Source: Singulisphaera acidiphila DSM 18658 (GTDB taxonomy: Bacteria; Planctomycetota; Planctomycetia; Isosphaerales; Isosphaeraceae). Taken from it: a DNA stretch of 64,000 nt. Position numbers and translations under genes: made by a program. Below, piece by piece: positions 36,883 to 44,883 of this stretch. Positions within the stretch are counted from its first letter, which is position 1; every line of letters starts with the position of its first letter. The notes below the pieces were generated by a model that saw nothing but the letters and a program-made list of their open reading frames with translations, had not been told where the DNA came from and made no database searches. The stretch is from assembly GCF_000242455.2 (NCBI RefSeq), contig NC_019892.1:9062744-9126743 (forward strand), in the 5' to 3' direction.

Positions 36883-37404
36883 TTAGGATTGAGAAATGAT
36901 CCTCTTTTTCGTGATGCGGCGCAAGCGGGGGATCTCTTTTGGGGCGATGGCCGGGCGTCCAATGTGCTGATTGATGGTTCGCCGGCCAAGCCTGGAGTCG
37001 ATCATCGATTGCCGGACGAGCTTCAGCGACTTGGGGCTGAAATCCTGCGCGAGCGTGTGGCCGTAGAGCCGCCTGAGTGGCCGCAAGGCAAGCCGGATCT
37101 GCTCGACTTCCTCGGTGTTCGATCCATCGGCACGACGGTAGTAGCCTTCGGCGTACTTCCAGTACGCCAGGATGACGTCGTTGACCGATGCTCTCACCGG
37201 TTCAGCGTCAGCCCTGGCGCTCGTCGTGGATCACGAGCGCACACCATCGTTGGTTCGCCATTCCGCGATGACTCGGCTGTACTTCTCCCAGCTCTCGGGC
37301 GAATTGTGCTTGCCCAGGTAGACATCGCAGCCGTTGATGTGCACAACGGCGAGATCCTTGGGTTTGTAATGACGATATTTGGGCGGGTGAGGCTGGCTCG
37401 GCAT
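36883..37404 (-). pseudogene. Truncated tyrosine integrase with in-frame stop
   Basis: From the ATG at 37404 the frame encodes PKYRHYKPKDLAVVHINGCD, YLGKHNSPESWEKYSRVIAEW, the arm-type N-terminus of planctomycete phage-like integrases. A TGA at 37231-37233 interrupts it, after which the same frame goes on with the core-binding domain: VNDVILAYWKYAEGYYRR, LRPLRRLYGHTLAQDFSPKSLK and TINQHIG. Similarity stops there; the catalytic domain with the R...HxxR...Y residues is absent. The remnant lies 114 bases past the 3' end of tRNA-Thr on the same strand, the usual place of an integrase in a tRNA-inserted element. Confidence 0.8.
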
Positions 37405-37425
37405 GGCGATCCTGGTGTCCGAAAG

Positions 37426-37444
37426 AAGTAGGTACTACCTACTT
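37426..37444. repeat. Perfect 19-base palindrome upstream of the dead integrase
   Basis: AAGTAGGTA and TACCTACTT flank a single central C. It lies 22 bases before the integrase ATG and 74 bases past the tRNA-Thr 3' end, so it could have been an operator for the integrase gene or an accessory recombination site. Confidence 0.75.
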
Positions 37445-37517
37445 TAGACTTCCGGGCCGCGCCGCCGACCATCGATATAGGTAAGCTAAGTGCTTTCGGT
37501 GAAGGGAGTTATGAGAA

Positions 37518-37590
37518 AGCCACCTCAGGGACTCGAACCCTGGACTTCAGCTTTACGAAAGCTGCGCTCTACCAACTGAGCTAAGGTGGC
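37518..37590 (-). tRNA. tRNA-Thr (CGT anticodon)
   Basis: A 73-base cloverleaf reads on the minus strand: acceptor GCCACCT with AGGTGGC, D-arm TAGCTCAGTTGGTAGAGC, anticodon loop TTCGTAA closed by CAGCT/AGCTG, and T-arm GGGTTCGAGTCCC. Anticodon CGT reads ACG (threonine). CCA is not encoded. The discriminator base is T, at 37518. The integrase remnant lies directly downstream. Confidence 0.95.
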
Positions 37591-38097
37591 ATCAATCGCA
37601 CTTCTTATTGCGACGGACAGTGTAGCGAAATTTGCAGGAAACTCAAGGAGGGACAACCGTCAATCCGGTCATTTTTTCCGGAAAAAGACCAATCGCCGTA
37701 AGAGTCTCGAGACCCATTTTGCTTCAAAGCCGTTCCGCTCTTCGATCATAAAATTACTGAAATTCCGTGAGCGTGACAAGACCGGTCTCAGCAAGCTAAG
37801 AAAATGGGGGAGATCGCCAGCCAATGGATGAAAGTATCTCGGGCCCGCCGGGGGCGAGAAACGCGCCGGTCGGCCAGCGGCTTCTCTCTCCCTTGGCTCT
37901 CTAGATCGCGAATCGGCTGAAGCGAGGACAACCCACCATCCGGGCATTGGCGGACCTCGCACACACATCGAAAAAATCAATAATTCTCGAAACAAATTAT
38001 ATCAAAATAACAAAAATACAATAAGACAAAAAAGCGGGCGGGGCGCCCGCGGTCCCAGGGAAGTGACCGCACTCGAAGCAACGGACGGGGACTGTCT
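37591..38097. other. AT-rich intergenic region
   Basis: About 500 bases, notably more AT-rich than the window, with no supported gene. It probably holds the tRNA-Thr promoter near its left end and, at 38026-38050, the terminator of the HD-hydrolase gene. The low GC may reflect old mobile DNA. Confidence 0.45.
38026..38050 (-). terminator. Rho-independent terminator of the HD-domain gene
   Basis: On the minus strand GCGGGCG and CGCCCGC pair perfectly around CCC and are followed by six T residues. It is about 48 bases past the stop codon at 38098. Confidence 0.85.
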
Positions 38098-38619
38098 TCA
38101 GGGCAGGTTGATGCCCCACTCGCTTTTCACTCGCTCGGGAACGAAGTGCATTTTCCCCCTCGCGTCGGCCCACTGGATGGTGTCTGCCCGCTTGGCGGCC
38201 TTGGTGCAGAGGCGGCTCGGGTGCGGAGTGATGCCGACGCGTCCGAGGTCCAGCCGGTCGGAATCCCAGCAAGTCTGAATGGTGACATCAGGGTGGGTCA
38301 GCTCATAGGTGTGCCCGGAGCAGGCCCGGTGCAAGAGCTTGAACTCATGGTCGGAAAGGTCGAAGAGCCGGCCGCGAAGCGTCCGGGCAAATTCGGCGGC
38401 GCGGGGGCCGTGGTCAGGGTCCGTGTGCTCATTGATCCGCCGTGAGTCGTGAAGGACGGCGAAGAGCGAAACGACTTCGATGTCGGCCCCTGTCTCTCTG
38501 GCCAGCCTGCTCCCGTTTTCAAGGACCCGGGCCCAATGGGCAATGCCGTGGTCGCCGTTCCAGGGCAAAGCATAGTCACCGAGGACCGCCTGGAGGATCA
38601 AGGGAAGGTTCGCGGTCAT
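38098..38619 (-). CDS. HD-domain phosphohydrolase-like protein
   Basis: The 173-residue protein has the metal-binding HD pattern: WNGDHGIAHWARVLENG, VSLFAVLHDSRRINEH (the HD pair), HGPRAAEFARTL, HRACSGHT and a closing CWDSDRLDLGRVGI aspartate. Members of this group hydrolyse phosphate esters such as nucleotides, but the substrate here is unknown. AAGG precedes the ATG at 38619. It is divergent from the PaiB-like gene. Confidence 0.8.
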   Translation of the reverse strand: MTANLPLILQAVLGDYALPWNGDHGIAHWARVLENGSRLARETGADIEVVSLFAVLHDSRRINEHTDPDHGPRAAEFARTLRGRLFDLSDHEFKLLHRACSGHTYELTHPDVTIQTCWDSDRLDLGRVGITPHPSRLCTKAAKRADTIQWADARGKMHFVPERVKSEWGINLP

Positions 38620-38807
38620 GACGGCCTTGCTCGCCAGCGATGATCGGGGTATTCCGGTCCGGTGGGAGAAGCCAACTCCGCACAGTGGCCCTTGGAAGCG
38701 GCCGAACCGATTGCTCCAGAATCGTGTCGATAACCCGGCGGGTCAAGCGGGGACGCCCTTCCCTCTGCACCTTTTGCGAACCGCCAGCAAACTCGGAGCC
38801 CGGACAC

Positions 38808-39422
38808 GTGTATGCCCCTTCTTTTAATGTCGAGAATGACACAAACAAGCTGCATGAATTTATGCGGCAGAACAGCTTCGCTCTGCTAACGACGCAGGCC
38901 GAAGGTGCGTTGATGGCCAGCCATTTGCCCCTCATGCTCGACCCCAAGGCCGGGCCGCATGGCCACTTGATCGGGCACATGGCCCGAGCGAACCCCCAAT
39001 GGCGGCAGAACGAGGGAGAGGCCCTCGTCGTCTTCTCCGGTCCCCACGTTTATATTTCGCCCTCCTGGTACGAGGCCGAGCGGATGGTGCCCACCTGGAA
39101 CTACGTGGCCGTCCACGCCTACGGCTCGTTCCAGATCATCCAGGAGCGTGACGCCCTCCTGGAAATCCTCCGCAAGAGCGTGCAGACCTATGAGGGTTCG
39201 CGGGAGTCGCCCTGGACTTTCGACGAGTCGGGCGCCCACATCGACGCGATGCTCAAGGCGATCGTGGGCTTCCGCGTCGAGATTCGTAAGCTCGAAGGAA
39301 AGTGGAAGCTGTCGCAGAACCAGCCGGAGGAGCGGAGAGCACGCGTGGTTCGGGCCCTCTCCGAACAGTCCGATGAGAATTCGCAGGCCATCGCCGCCCT
39401 CATGGCCGAGGGTTTGCCTTGA
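38808..39422 (+). CDS. PaiB-type FMN-binding protein
   Basis: The 204-residue product begins at a GTG with GGAG nine bases upstream: (V/M)YAPSFNVENDTNKLHEFMR. This matches the PaiB family start M-Y-x-P. It continues FALLTTQAEGALMASHLPLMLD, HMARANPQWR, VFSGPHVYISPSWY, VPTWNYVAVHAYG, all conserved in this split-barrel flavin-binding family. PaiB in Bacillus affects sporulation and protease genes, but most homologues are uncharacterised and may be flavoenzymes. The reading frame is open further upstream to 38640 without family similarity. Confidence 0.87.
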   Translation: MYAPSFNVENDTNKLHEFMRQNSFALLTTQAEGALMASHLPLMLDPKAGPHGHLIGHMARANPQWRQNEGEALVVFSGPHVYISPSWYEAERMVPTWNYVAVHAYGSFQIIQERDALLEILRKSVQTYEGSRESPWTFDESGAHIDAMLKAIVGFRVEIRKLEGKWKLSQNQPEERRARVVRALSEQSDENSQAIAALMAEGLP

Positions 39423-39622
39423 GTCTGACGCGAAAGCGATCCGTTCTCGAGAGGGGCACTCCACATAAAAAAATAAAAAAGAGGGAACTGATCGCTCCTG
39501 TCTTTGTGGTTTTCTCTTCAGGCTGCATTTCCGGAGAACTTACAAAGGAAACGAACGCTCTCCGACGGTATCGTAGCCTGGACGATTCGCTTCATCAGTT
39601 GGCCCCACGACGGAGAGAGACC

Positions 39623-40417
39623 ATGGACTTGCAGCTCCGAGGAAAGCGCGCGCTTGTCACCGGTTCAACTGCGGGGATCGGGTTGGCCACGGCGGCGGCC
39701 TTGGTTCGCGAGGGAGCCTCCGTCGTGATCAATGGGCGCACGAGCCGTCGGGTTGAGGAGGCGATCCAAACAATCCAGGGGCTCGGCGAGAGTGGGCAAG
39801 TCTCAGGGGTCGCAGCCGACCTCTCCACGGCCGAAGGGGTGGCTCAACTTATCGGCCTGGTTCCCGATGCAGATATCCTGATCAACAACATGGGCATATT
39901 CGAGCCGAAGCCGTTCGAGGAGATCCCCGACGCTGACTGGTTCCGCTTCTTCGAGACCAACGTCATGAGCGGGGTCCGGCTCAGCCGCCACTACCTGCTG
40001 GGGATGAAGAGCCGCGGTTGGGGCCGGATCGTGTTCGTCTCCAGCGAGTCGGCGATCCAGATCCCCGCCGAGATGATTCACTATGGGATGACCAAGACCG
40101 CCCAGTTGGCCATCGCCCGAGGGGTGGCCGAGACCACCATCGGGACCGGGGTGACGGTCAACTCGGTCCTGCCCGGACCGACCGAGTCGGAAGGGGTGGG
40201 CACCTTCGTGGCCGATCTGGCGAAACAGCAGGGCGTGGACCGAAAAGTGGTCGAGGCCGAGTTCTTCAAGACAGCCCGCCCCACCTCACTAATCCAACGA
40301 TTCGGCACCGTCGAGGAAGTCGCGAACATGATCGTGTTCGTGAGCAGCCCACTCGCCTCCGCAACCAACGGCGCCGCGCTTCGCGTCGACGGCGGCGTCA
40401 TCCGTGCCATCGCCTGA
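39623..40417 (+). CDS. Short-chain dehydrogenase/reductase
   Basis: The 264-residue enzyme has the classical SDR motifs: RALVTGSTAGIGLATA (TGxxxGIG, cofactor binding, residues 10-25), NNMGI (in place of NNAG), a catalytic serine in IVFVSSESA, and YGMTKTA (YxxxK). The loop after the first strand contains Arg (INGRTSRR), which suggests NADP use. It follows the PaiB-like gene by 200 bases on the same strand. GGAG lies seven bases before the ATG. Substrate unknown. Confidence 0.9.
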   Translation: MDLQLRGKRALVTGSTAGIGLATAAALVREGASVVINGRTSRRVEEAIQTIQGLGESGQVSGVAADLSTAEGVAQLIGLVPDADILINNMGIFEPKPFEEIPDADWFRFFETNVMSGVRLSRHYLLGMKSRGWGRIVFVSSESAIQIPAEMIHYGMTKTAQLAIARGVAETTIGTGVTVNSVLPGPTESEGVGTFVADLAKQQGVDRKVVEAEFFKTARPTSLIQRFGTVEEVANMIVFVSSPLASATNGAALRVDGGVIRAIA

Positions 40418-40722
40418 GCCTTTGCCCTGATCCCTCTGCAATCCCCCAACAGGACGGTCGCCACAGCCTCGCGCCGTCCTTGCGGCCTTGATTCGATTCT
40501 CAAACAAAGAAAGGGCGAGCCACCGACCTCGAAAAACAAAGCTCGTTCCGCGCAAAAAAACTAATCTCTAGCAATTCGATCAAGAATGTCGATATCGATC
40601 TTGACCGGTCGACTTGGGCTGGGAATAATGTGGCTGAGGTTCGCAAACCGGCAGGAAATGCGGATGGGAATGACGGGATCAGAGATGTGAGATCCGGTCC
40701 TGCGAGGAAGACGAGGTGAGCG
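40418..40722. other. Intergenic region, nothing identified
   Basis: Roughly 300 bases between the SDR gene and the DUF2292 gene. No coding sequence or strong hairpin seen; the ribosome site GAGG of the DUF2292 gene lies at its right edge. Confidence 0.4.
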
Positions 40723-40908
40723 ATGTCGAACAAGGCGATCTCGGTTCGGGATGACGCACGAGCCGCCCGAGGAACGCTCGCGGCGGACTTCGACCTGGAG
40801 CAGGTCCGTCAAGCCGTCGGGGGGATTCGATTCGGCGAAGTCCGCGTCATCATCCAAGACGGCGTTATTGTTCAGATCGAGCGTGTCGAAAAGCAGCGGC
40901 TGCGCTGA
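40723..40908 (+). CDS. DUF2292 (YezD-like) small protein
   Basis: The 61-residue product has the DUF2292 pattern AVGGIRFGEVRVIIQDGVIVQIERVEKQRLR in its second half, matching the small YezD-type proteins that in other bacteria sit with sulfur-assimilation genes. The helix DLEQVRQAVGG leads into a beta-hairpin. GAGG lies six bases before the ATG. Function of the family is unknown. The sulfur genes of this window are 12 kb away. Confidence 0.8.
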   Translation: MSNKAISVRDDARAARGTLAADFDLEQVRQAVGGIRFGEVRVIIQDGVIVQIERVEKQRLR

Positions 40909-41654
40909 GTCGGCCGCTCAATTCCTGTCGCCGACTCGTTCTCGAGAGGCGCGTTGAACTTCGGCCCCACAAGTTGCGGACGGGTCTCCCCAGAGGCACA
41001 TGGACGAGCTTGGAGTTTCGTAGGCCCGCAGTCCCCTCGAATGGCCGGCCCTCGCCGGCCCCGATCTTCGTCCTCCTGCTTCGCATCACAATGGGACTGA
41101 CGGGCACGTCACAGAACAGCACATTCCTACAAATAAAATCAACGCGATCATGCTCGTTCTAGTGGGCCTGGATCACGAAAAACGGATCCACCGCTACGCA
41201 GCCCGCAGCTTCCGGCTGACCGACATGGCCGGCCACGTCGCAAACAAAATCTTCGCCTGAGCGAGTCGACACGTTAAAAACAAGAGTGGAAAACCCAGGG
41301 GATTGGTCCGACATCGTGAACGGTGTCGGACCAATCCCCATTCCGCCTTACGAATGCAAGATCCCTGTCTTCCTTGAGATTGGAAGAGAGAACTTGAAGA
41401 TGGCTGGCATGGTCTACCTGGCGAGTTCGGGAGATAAGGACATTTGCCCGAGAGTCAGGGGAATCCTCAGAGAAATCGAGACATCCCGCCTCCACAATCC
41501 TCACCAACATGACCAGGTAAGTCATAATGGTTTTCCCATATTTTTTAAATTCCGATTGAATCTCCGCGGCCTCTTTCTCTATACTGCCGGACAGAGGAGG
41601 GCCCGGTGTCGGGCCTCGGAGTCTGCAATCCGAACCGGGAAGGATGCAAAGACG
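40909..41654. other. Long leader/intergenic region with a strong hairpin
   Basis: About 750 bases before the Met/Cys-rich gene. Only one strong feature is seen, the 16-base perfect inverted repeat at 41298-41339. A small open frame at 41150-41260 is not convincing. The last 130 bases are AT-rich, which would suit a promoter. Confidence 0.45.
41298..41339. repeat. Perfect 16-base inverted repeat
   Basis: Arms at 41298-41313 (starting GGGGATTGG) and 41324-41339 are exact reverse complements around a 10-base loop. No T-run follows on either strand. It may be a transcription-attenuating hairpin, a protein site or a dispersed repeat; it lies 316 bases upstream of the Met/Cys-rich gene. Confidence 0.85.
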
Positions 41655-42128
41655 ATGATGACTGCCATGATGGAGCGGATGGGAATGACGGCGCCGACGA
41701 CGGGCATGCCTGGCATGAACACCGGCATGATGGGCAACCCCTCCACGATGCCGACCGGCATGAACATGATGATGGTGCCCCGCTGCACGATCAAAATGGA
41801 GAAGTGCCCGGGCGGGATGAAGATCAGTTGCGCCTGCGACGACAAGATGGCCTGCTCCATGATGCAGAACCTCTGCACCATGCTTGCCGGCGGCATGGTC
41901 TCTTGCTGCATGATGATGAACGGCATGATGGTCTGCTCTTGCAACCTCATGATGGGCATGTGCAAGTGCGAGATGATCGAGGACGGGTGCTGCATCACCT
42001 GCACCAGTGGCGACGAAGCCTGCGCCGCCATGATTCAGGCCTGCTGCGACTGCTGCGCCACCATGATGAAGGCAGGCTGCACCTGCTGCGTTATGATGAA
42101 TGGCACACCCGTCTGCTGCGGTTGCTGA
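41655..42128 (+). CDS. Methionine- and cysteine-rich probable metal-binding protein
   Basis: The 157-residue protein contains 36 Met (23 percent) and 26 Cys (17 percent). Residues 1-42 are Met-, Gly-, Thr- and Pro-rich with MxGM and MPGMNTGMMG motifs like those of copper-binding proteins. From 43 on Cys occur in pairs and CxC units with Met between them: CTIKMEKCPGGMKISCACDD, SCCMMMNGMMVCSCNLMMG, MCKCEMIEDGCCITC, ACCDCCATMMKAGCTCCV and a final CCGC. There is no signal peptide and almost no aromatic residue. This would chelate many soft metal ions, Cu(I) above all, metallothionein-like. The ATG at 41655 has AAGGA upstream; 41658 is also possible. I recall similar uncharacterised proteins in planctomycetes but no function. 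Confidence 0.82.
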   Translation: MMTAMMERMGMTAPTTGMPGMNTGMMGNPSTMPTGMNMMMVPRCTIKMEKCPGGMKISCACDDKMACSMMQNLCTMLAGGMVSCCMMMNGMMVCSCNLMMGMCKCEMIEDGCCITCTSGDEACAAMIQACCDCCATMMKAGCTCCVMMNGTPVCCGC

Positions 42129-42253
42129 GCGAAACCGCGAAAGCGATCTGAACCGAAGTCGCAGGCGGGAAACAGAGTCTCGCTTCACTGCGAACCTACC
42201 AAAGGCCGCCACGATCGAAGATCGCCGCGCCGACGGGCCAACAGAATACACAA

Positions 42254-42293
42254 CGAGCCGGCCGCCCTTGATCTCTTTGGGGCGGCCGGCTCG
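42254..42293 (+). terminator. Hairpin terminating the Met/Cys-rich gene
   Basis: CGAGCCGGCCGCC and its exact complement pair over 13 bases around a 14-base loop, followed by CGTTGTTTC. The T-run is weak but the stem is very stable. It also separates this gene from the convergent small ORF at 42320. Confidence 0.6.
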
Positions 42294-42319
42294 CGTTGTT
42301 TCGGGATCGTTCGCACGAT

Positions 42320-42565
42320 TTAGTTGGTGCCGGAGAGCAGGCTCTGGAGATGCCAAGGCGGAGCGACGCAGGCCTTCGCCTGCTCGTAGGCGAGGCGATA
42401 GAGTTCCTGAGCCCCCATGCTGAAGAAGCCCGGCTCGCCGAATCGCCCCATCATCATGAGAGGAGAACACGCCATGAACCCCTGGACCGAAATCTCCGTC
42501 GCTGTCGCTCGGGAACGCGGGATGGATCCAATCTCACCTTCACCAAAGAACCGAGGGGCAGTCAT
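42320..42565 (-). CDS. Small hypothetical protein, 81 aa
   Basis: Family not recognised. GGAG lies nine bases before the ATG. The centre has MACSPLMMMGRFGEPGFFSMG and then a helix QELYRLAYEQAKACVAPPW. It is convergent with the Met/Cys-rich gene and has a few Met and Cys of its own. A shorter version from the ATG at 42475 is possible. Confidence 0.45.
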   Translation of the reverse strand: MTAPRFFGEGEIGSIPRSRATATEISVQGFMACSPLMMMGRFGEPGFFSMGAQELYRLAYEQAKACVAPPWHLQSLLSGTN

Positions 42566-42738
42566 GGGATAAAACTCCAGGAGGGCGAAGCGGGTCGCCG
42601 CTTGGCTTCATTCTCCACATACATTATCGACTTGATTACCATTAAGGCAAATCTCTTTTTCCATTTTCTTCGAACTCGTTTCCACACTGAGACTTAAAAT
42701 CACCCCAATCCGCCCGCCCAAAGCGTATCTCAAAACGA

Positions 42739-42793
42739 AAAAGTCGGAAAACTCTGCCTCGAGGCCACGACCTCGAGGGGTTTCCCGACTTTA
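42739..42793 (-). terminator. Terminator of the sigma-70 gene
   Basis: On the minus strand an outer stem (AAAGTCGG with CCGACTTT) and an inner CCTCGAGG stem form a long interrupted hairpin that runs into TTTTTCG. It lies about 35 bases past the sigma-factor stop codon. Confidence 0.75.
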
Positions 42794-42824
42794 ACGATTG
42801 AATTAACGTATTTTGAGAGAAAGA

Positions 42825-43832
42825 TCAGGCGAGCAACGGGGCCAGCTCGTGGGCGCGGGCGAGCCCACGGAGCTTATCCTGGGCGCGGGCCTCGATCTGG
42901 CGGACGCGTTCCCTCGTAATCCCGAGTTCCTGGCCCAGTTGCGTCAGCGTCTGCTCGCAGGCGCCTCCGATTCCGTAGCGGCCGACAAGGACTCGCCGCT
43001 CGCGGTCACCGAGCCGGGCGAGCAACCGCGCAACGGCCGCTTGCCGCTGCTCTTGGAGGTCCGACGGGTCGACGGCTTCGGTGCGAGGATCGGCGGCGAT
43101 GGCGAGGACTTCCTCTTGGCCAAGAAGGAAACGCGACTGGCGATGATGCTTGGCCTGAGCGGCCCGCGCCAATTGATTGCGGATCGCCCAGGTCGCATAG
43201 GTGCTGAACTTGTTGCCGCGCGAGGAGTCGAACAATTCGACCGCTCGGAAGAGGACGACATTCCCATCGCTGACCCGCTCGAACAGATCGTCGTGGGGGC
43301 CGAGATTCCGACTGGCGATCGAAACGACCAGGCGCAGGTTGGCCCGCACGAGTTGGATCCTGATCGCCAGCGCCGCTTCCAGATCGCGTTCGAGCGTCTC
43401 CAGGTCCACGGCTCGCGCGCGATCCGGGTCGATCTGGGCGCGGAGTCGGCTGGCGCGAAACTTCAGGTAGTTCATCTTGCGGAAGAGATGGGCCTCCTGC
43501 TCGCGCGTCAGGAGCGGGGCCTCGTCGTAGAGGCTGGCCAAGTAAGGTGATATCCCCGTGGGAGCTTTGCCACGGCGCGAGGCTTGAGCCACGGCTGACG
43601 TGGGCATCGAGGCAAGAATTGCGTCCTCGGCGCCCGGGTCGTCAAAGCTGGGGTGGACGATGTAAGAGAGGTCAGCGTCGAAGAGGCGGCGAGCCCGAAT
43701 CGCGTCGGCGGACGGGTCGCGGTGGGCGCGGGTTACCTCTTTGGTCTCGATCGAAATGCTTGGACCAGGACCTCGGCCGGACATCCCCCAGAAGGACGAC
43801 GGGCCGCAAGTCGTCAGCGAGAGGCCGCTCAT
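42825..43832 (-). CDS. Sigma-70 family (group 2/3-type) sigma factor
   Basis: The 335-residue protein has sigma regions 1.2 to 4.2: PLLTREQEAHLFRKMNYLKF, then region 2 with RLVVSIASRN, LFERVSDGNVVLFRAVELFDSSRGNKFSTYATWAIRNQLARAA, and region 4 with LGDRERRVLVGRYGIGG and LGQELGITRERVRQIEARAQDKLR. Region 2 differs from housekeeping RpoD (VSDGNVVLFRAVELFD instead of the usual LIQEGNxGLMRAVEKFD), and region 3 is short, so this is an alternative factor of the kind abundant in planctomycetes. The ATG at 43832 has GGAG eight bases upstream and is preferred to 43892. No anti-sigma gene is adjacent. Confidence 0.88.
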   Translation of the reverse strand: MSGLSLTTCGPSSFWGMSGRGPGPSISIETKEVTRAHRDPSADAIRARRLFDADLSYIVHPSFDDPGAEDAILASMPTSAVAQASRRGKAPTGISPYLASLYDEAPLLTREQEAHLFRKMNYLKFRASRLRAQIDPDRARAVDLETLERDLEAALAIRIQLVRANLRLVVSIASRNLGPHDDLFERVSDGNVVLFRAVELFDSSRGNKFSTYATWAIRNQLARAAQAKHHRQSRFLLGQEEVLAIAADPRTEAVDPSDLQEQRQAAVARLLARLGDRERRVLVGRYGIGGACEQTLTQLGQELGITRERVRQIEARAQDKLRGLARAHELAPLLA

Positions 43833-44883
43833 GCTTGAGTCTCCGGGGTGCGTGGATTCCGGCGATGGGGGGGCGGGCGGGTCCAGACTCAAAACCTCAA
43901 CGTGTCAAACGGATCCGATAACGACGTCCGCATTTTGCAGTCTCTTTGGGGCTACAAAGAAACGTGCTCATCGAAAATCATGCGGCCGAGGCGTGGTTGG
44001 CACCGTCCGCGGTGGGCGGGATCGGGGCCCTTGCTCTTTCGTCAAACCCCAGGAAGCGGGCGAACCGCCGCTGCCGGTGGCGTGCATACCAGGCCTGTCG
44101 GGTTCGGTCTCGGGTTCGCCTCGCTCGCGTCGCATCCACGGCATACCTCCCTCGTGCGAAGAGCCCCGACCGTTCCGGTGTGGGCCAAACTTCGGAAGTA
44201 AAAAACCTCAAAAAAAGTCGATCGCCCACCCTCCGGCGGTCCCGATGCGCACCACGACCGTGATGCCAGGGCCATATCGACCCGGAAACATCGATCCGCG
44301 CCAGCCCTCTTTCTCCGCTACCCCTCCTCGGGATCGATCAAGACGATTTAGTGAACAGAAACTCCCTGCCCTGCCCCTCACATCGTGTCAGGGCGTATTC
44401 CTTACAAACACCCGAGGCAAAAGCAAAGATCACACATCGGCAAAAGGCCCGCTCCATCAAAATCACAAAAATTCACGATTTTCTGTTTTTGCCTATTTGC
44501 CTATCTGATGAAAGAGCACCGCGTGCAGCCTCGACAAAACTGAGATCGAACCAAGGACTTCGGGGAACCTCGGACGCCTGATCTTCGCGGCCGATCGCAA
44601 CGATAATGGCTATCTCGCATCGGGTGTGCCAAGGCATGTGCCGTGCGTCGCATTTTTTAATGGCGCAGGGATTTCCACGCAGACTCGACCGCCTTTTCGG
44701 CAACCCAAATCCCAACCTCAGAAGACTTTAGGTCGAGCGAGCTTTCCTCTCAATCGCAGGCGAGATCGACCACGAAATCCAACGGAGGATCGAGTCCCAG
44801 GAGTGACCACCATCCGGGGTCCCTAGGAGTTTTCTGACCTGGCTGGTGAGAACGGTCCTACCTCGGCGCGGGAGAGGCCCCCT
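43833..44883. other. Long non-coding region
   Basis: Just over 1 kb without a supported gene. Several long open frames exist in it but have poor codon use, no ribosome site and low-complexity basic products. No tRNA, strong hairpin or repeat was recognised. It presumably contains the promoter of the sigma-70 gene and the end of the NtrC-like transcript. Confidence 0.45.

Noticed and set aside
37586..37831. 81-codon plus-strand frame next to tRNA-Thr
   Set aside because: It begins inside the tRNA gene and lies in AT-rich DNA with no coding bias.
40723..40908. Possible link of DUF2292 to the sulfur cluster at 52-55 kb
   Set aside because: The genes are 12 kb apart with unrelated genes between, so the link rests only on memory of other genomes.
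41150..41260. 36-codon frame before the Met/Cys-rich gene
   Set aside because: No ribosome site and no recognisable similarity; possibly a fragment, but unsupported.
43741..44508. 255-codon plus-strand frame in the 1-kb gap after the sigma-70 gene
   Set aside because: It overlaps the start of the sigma gene, has poor codon bias and a low-complexity basic product.
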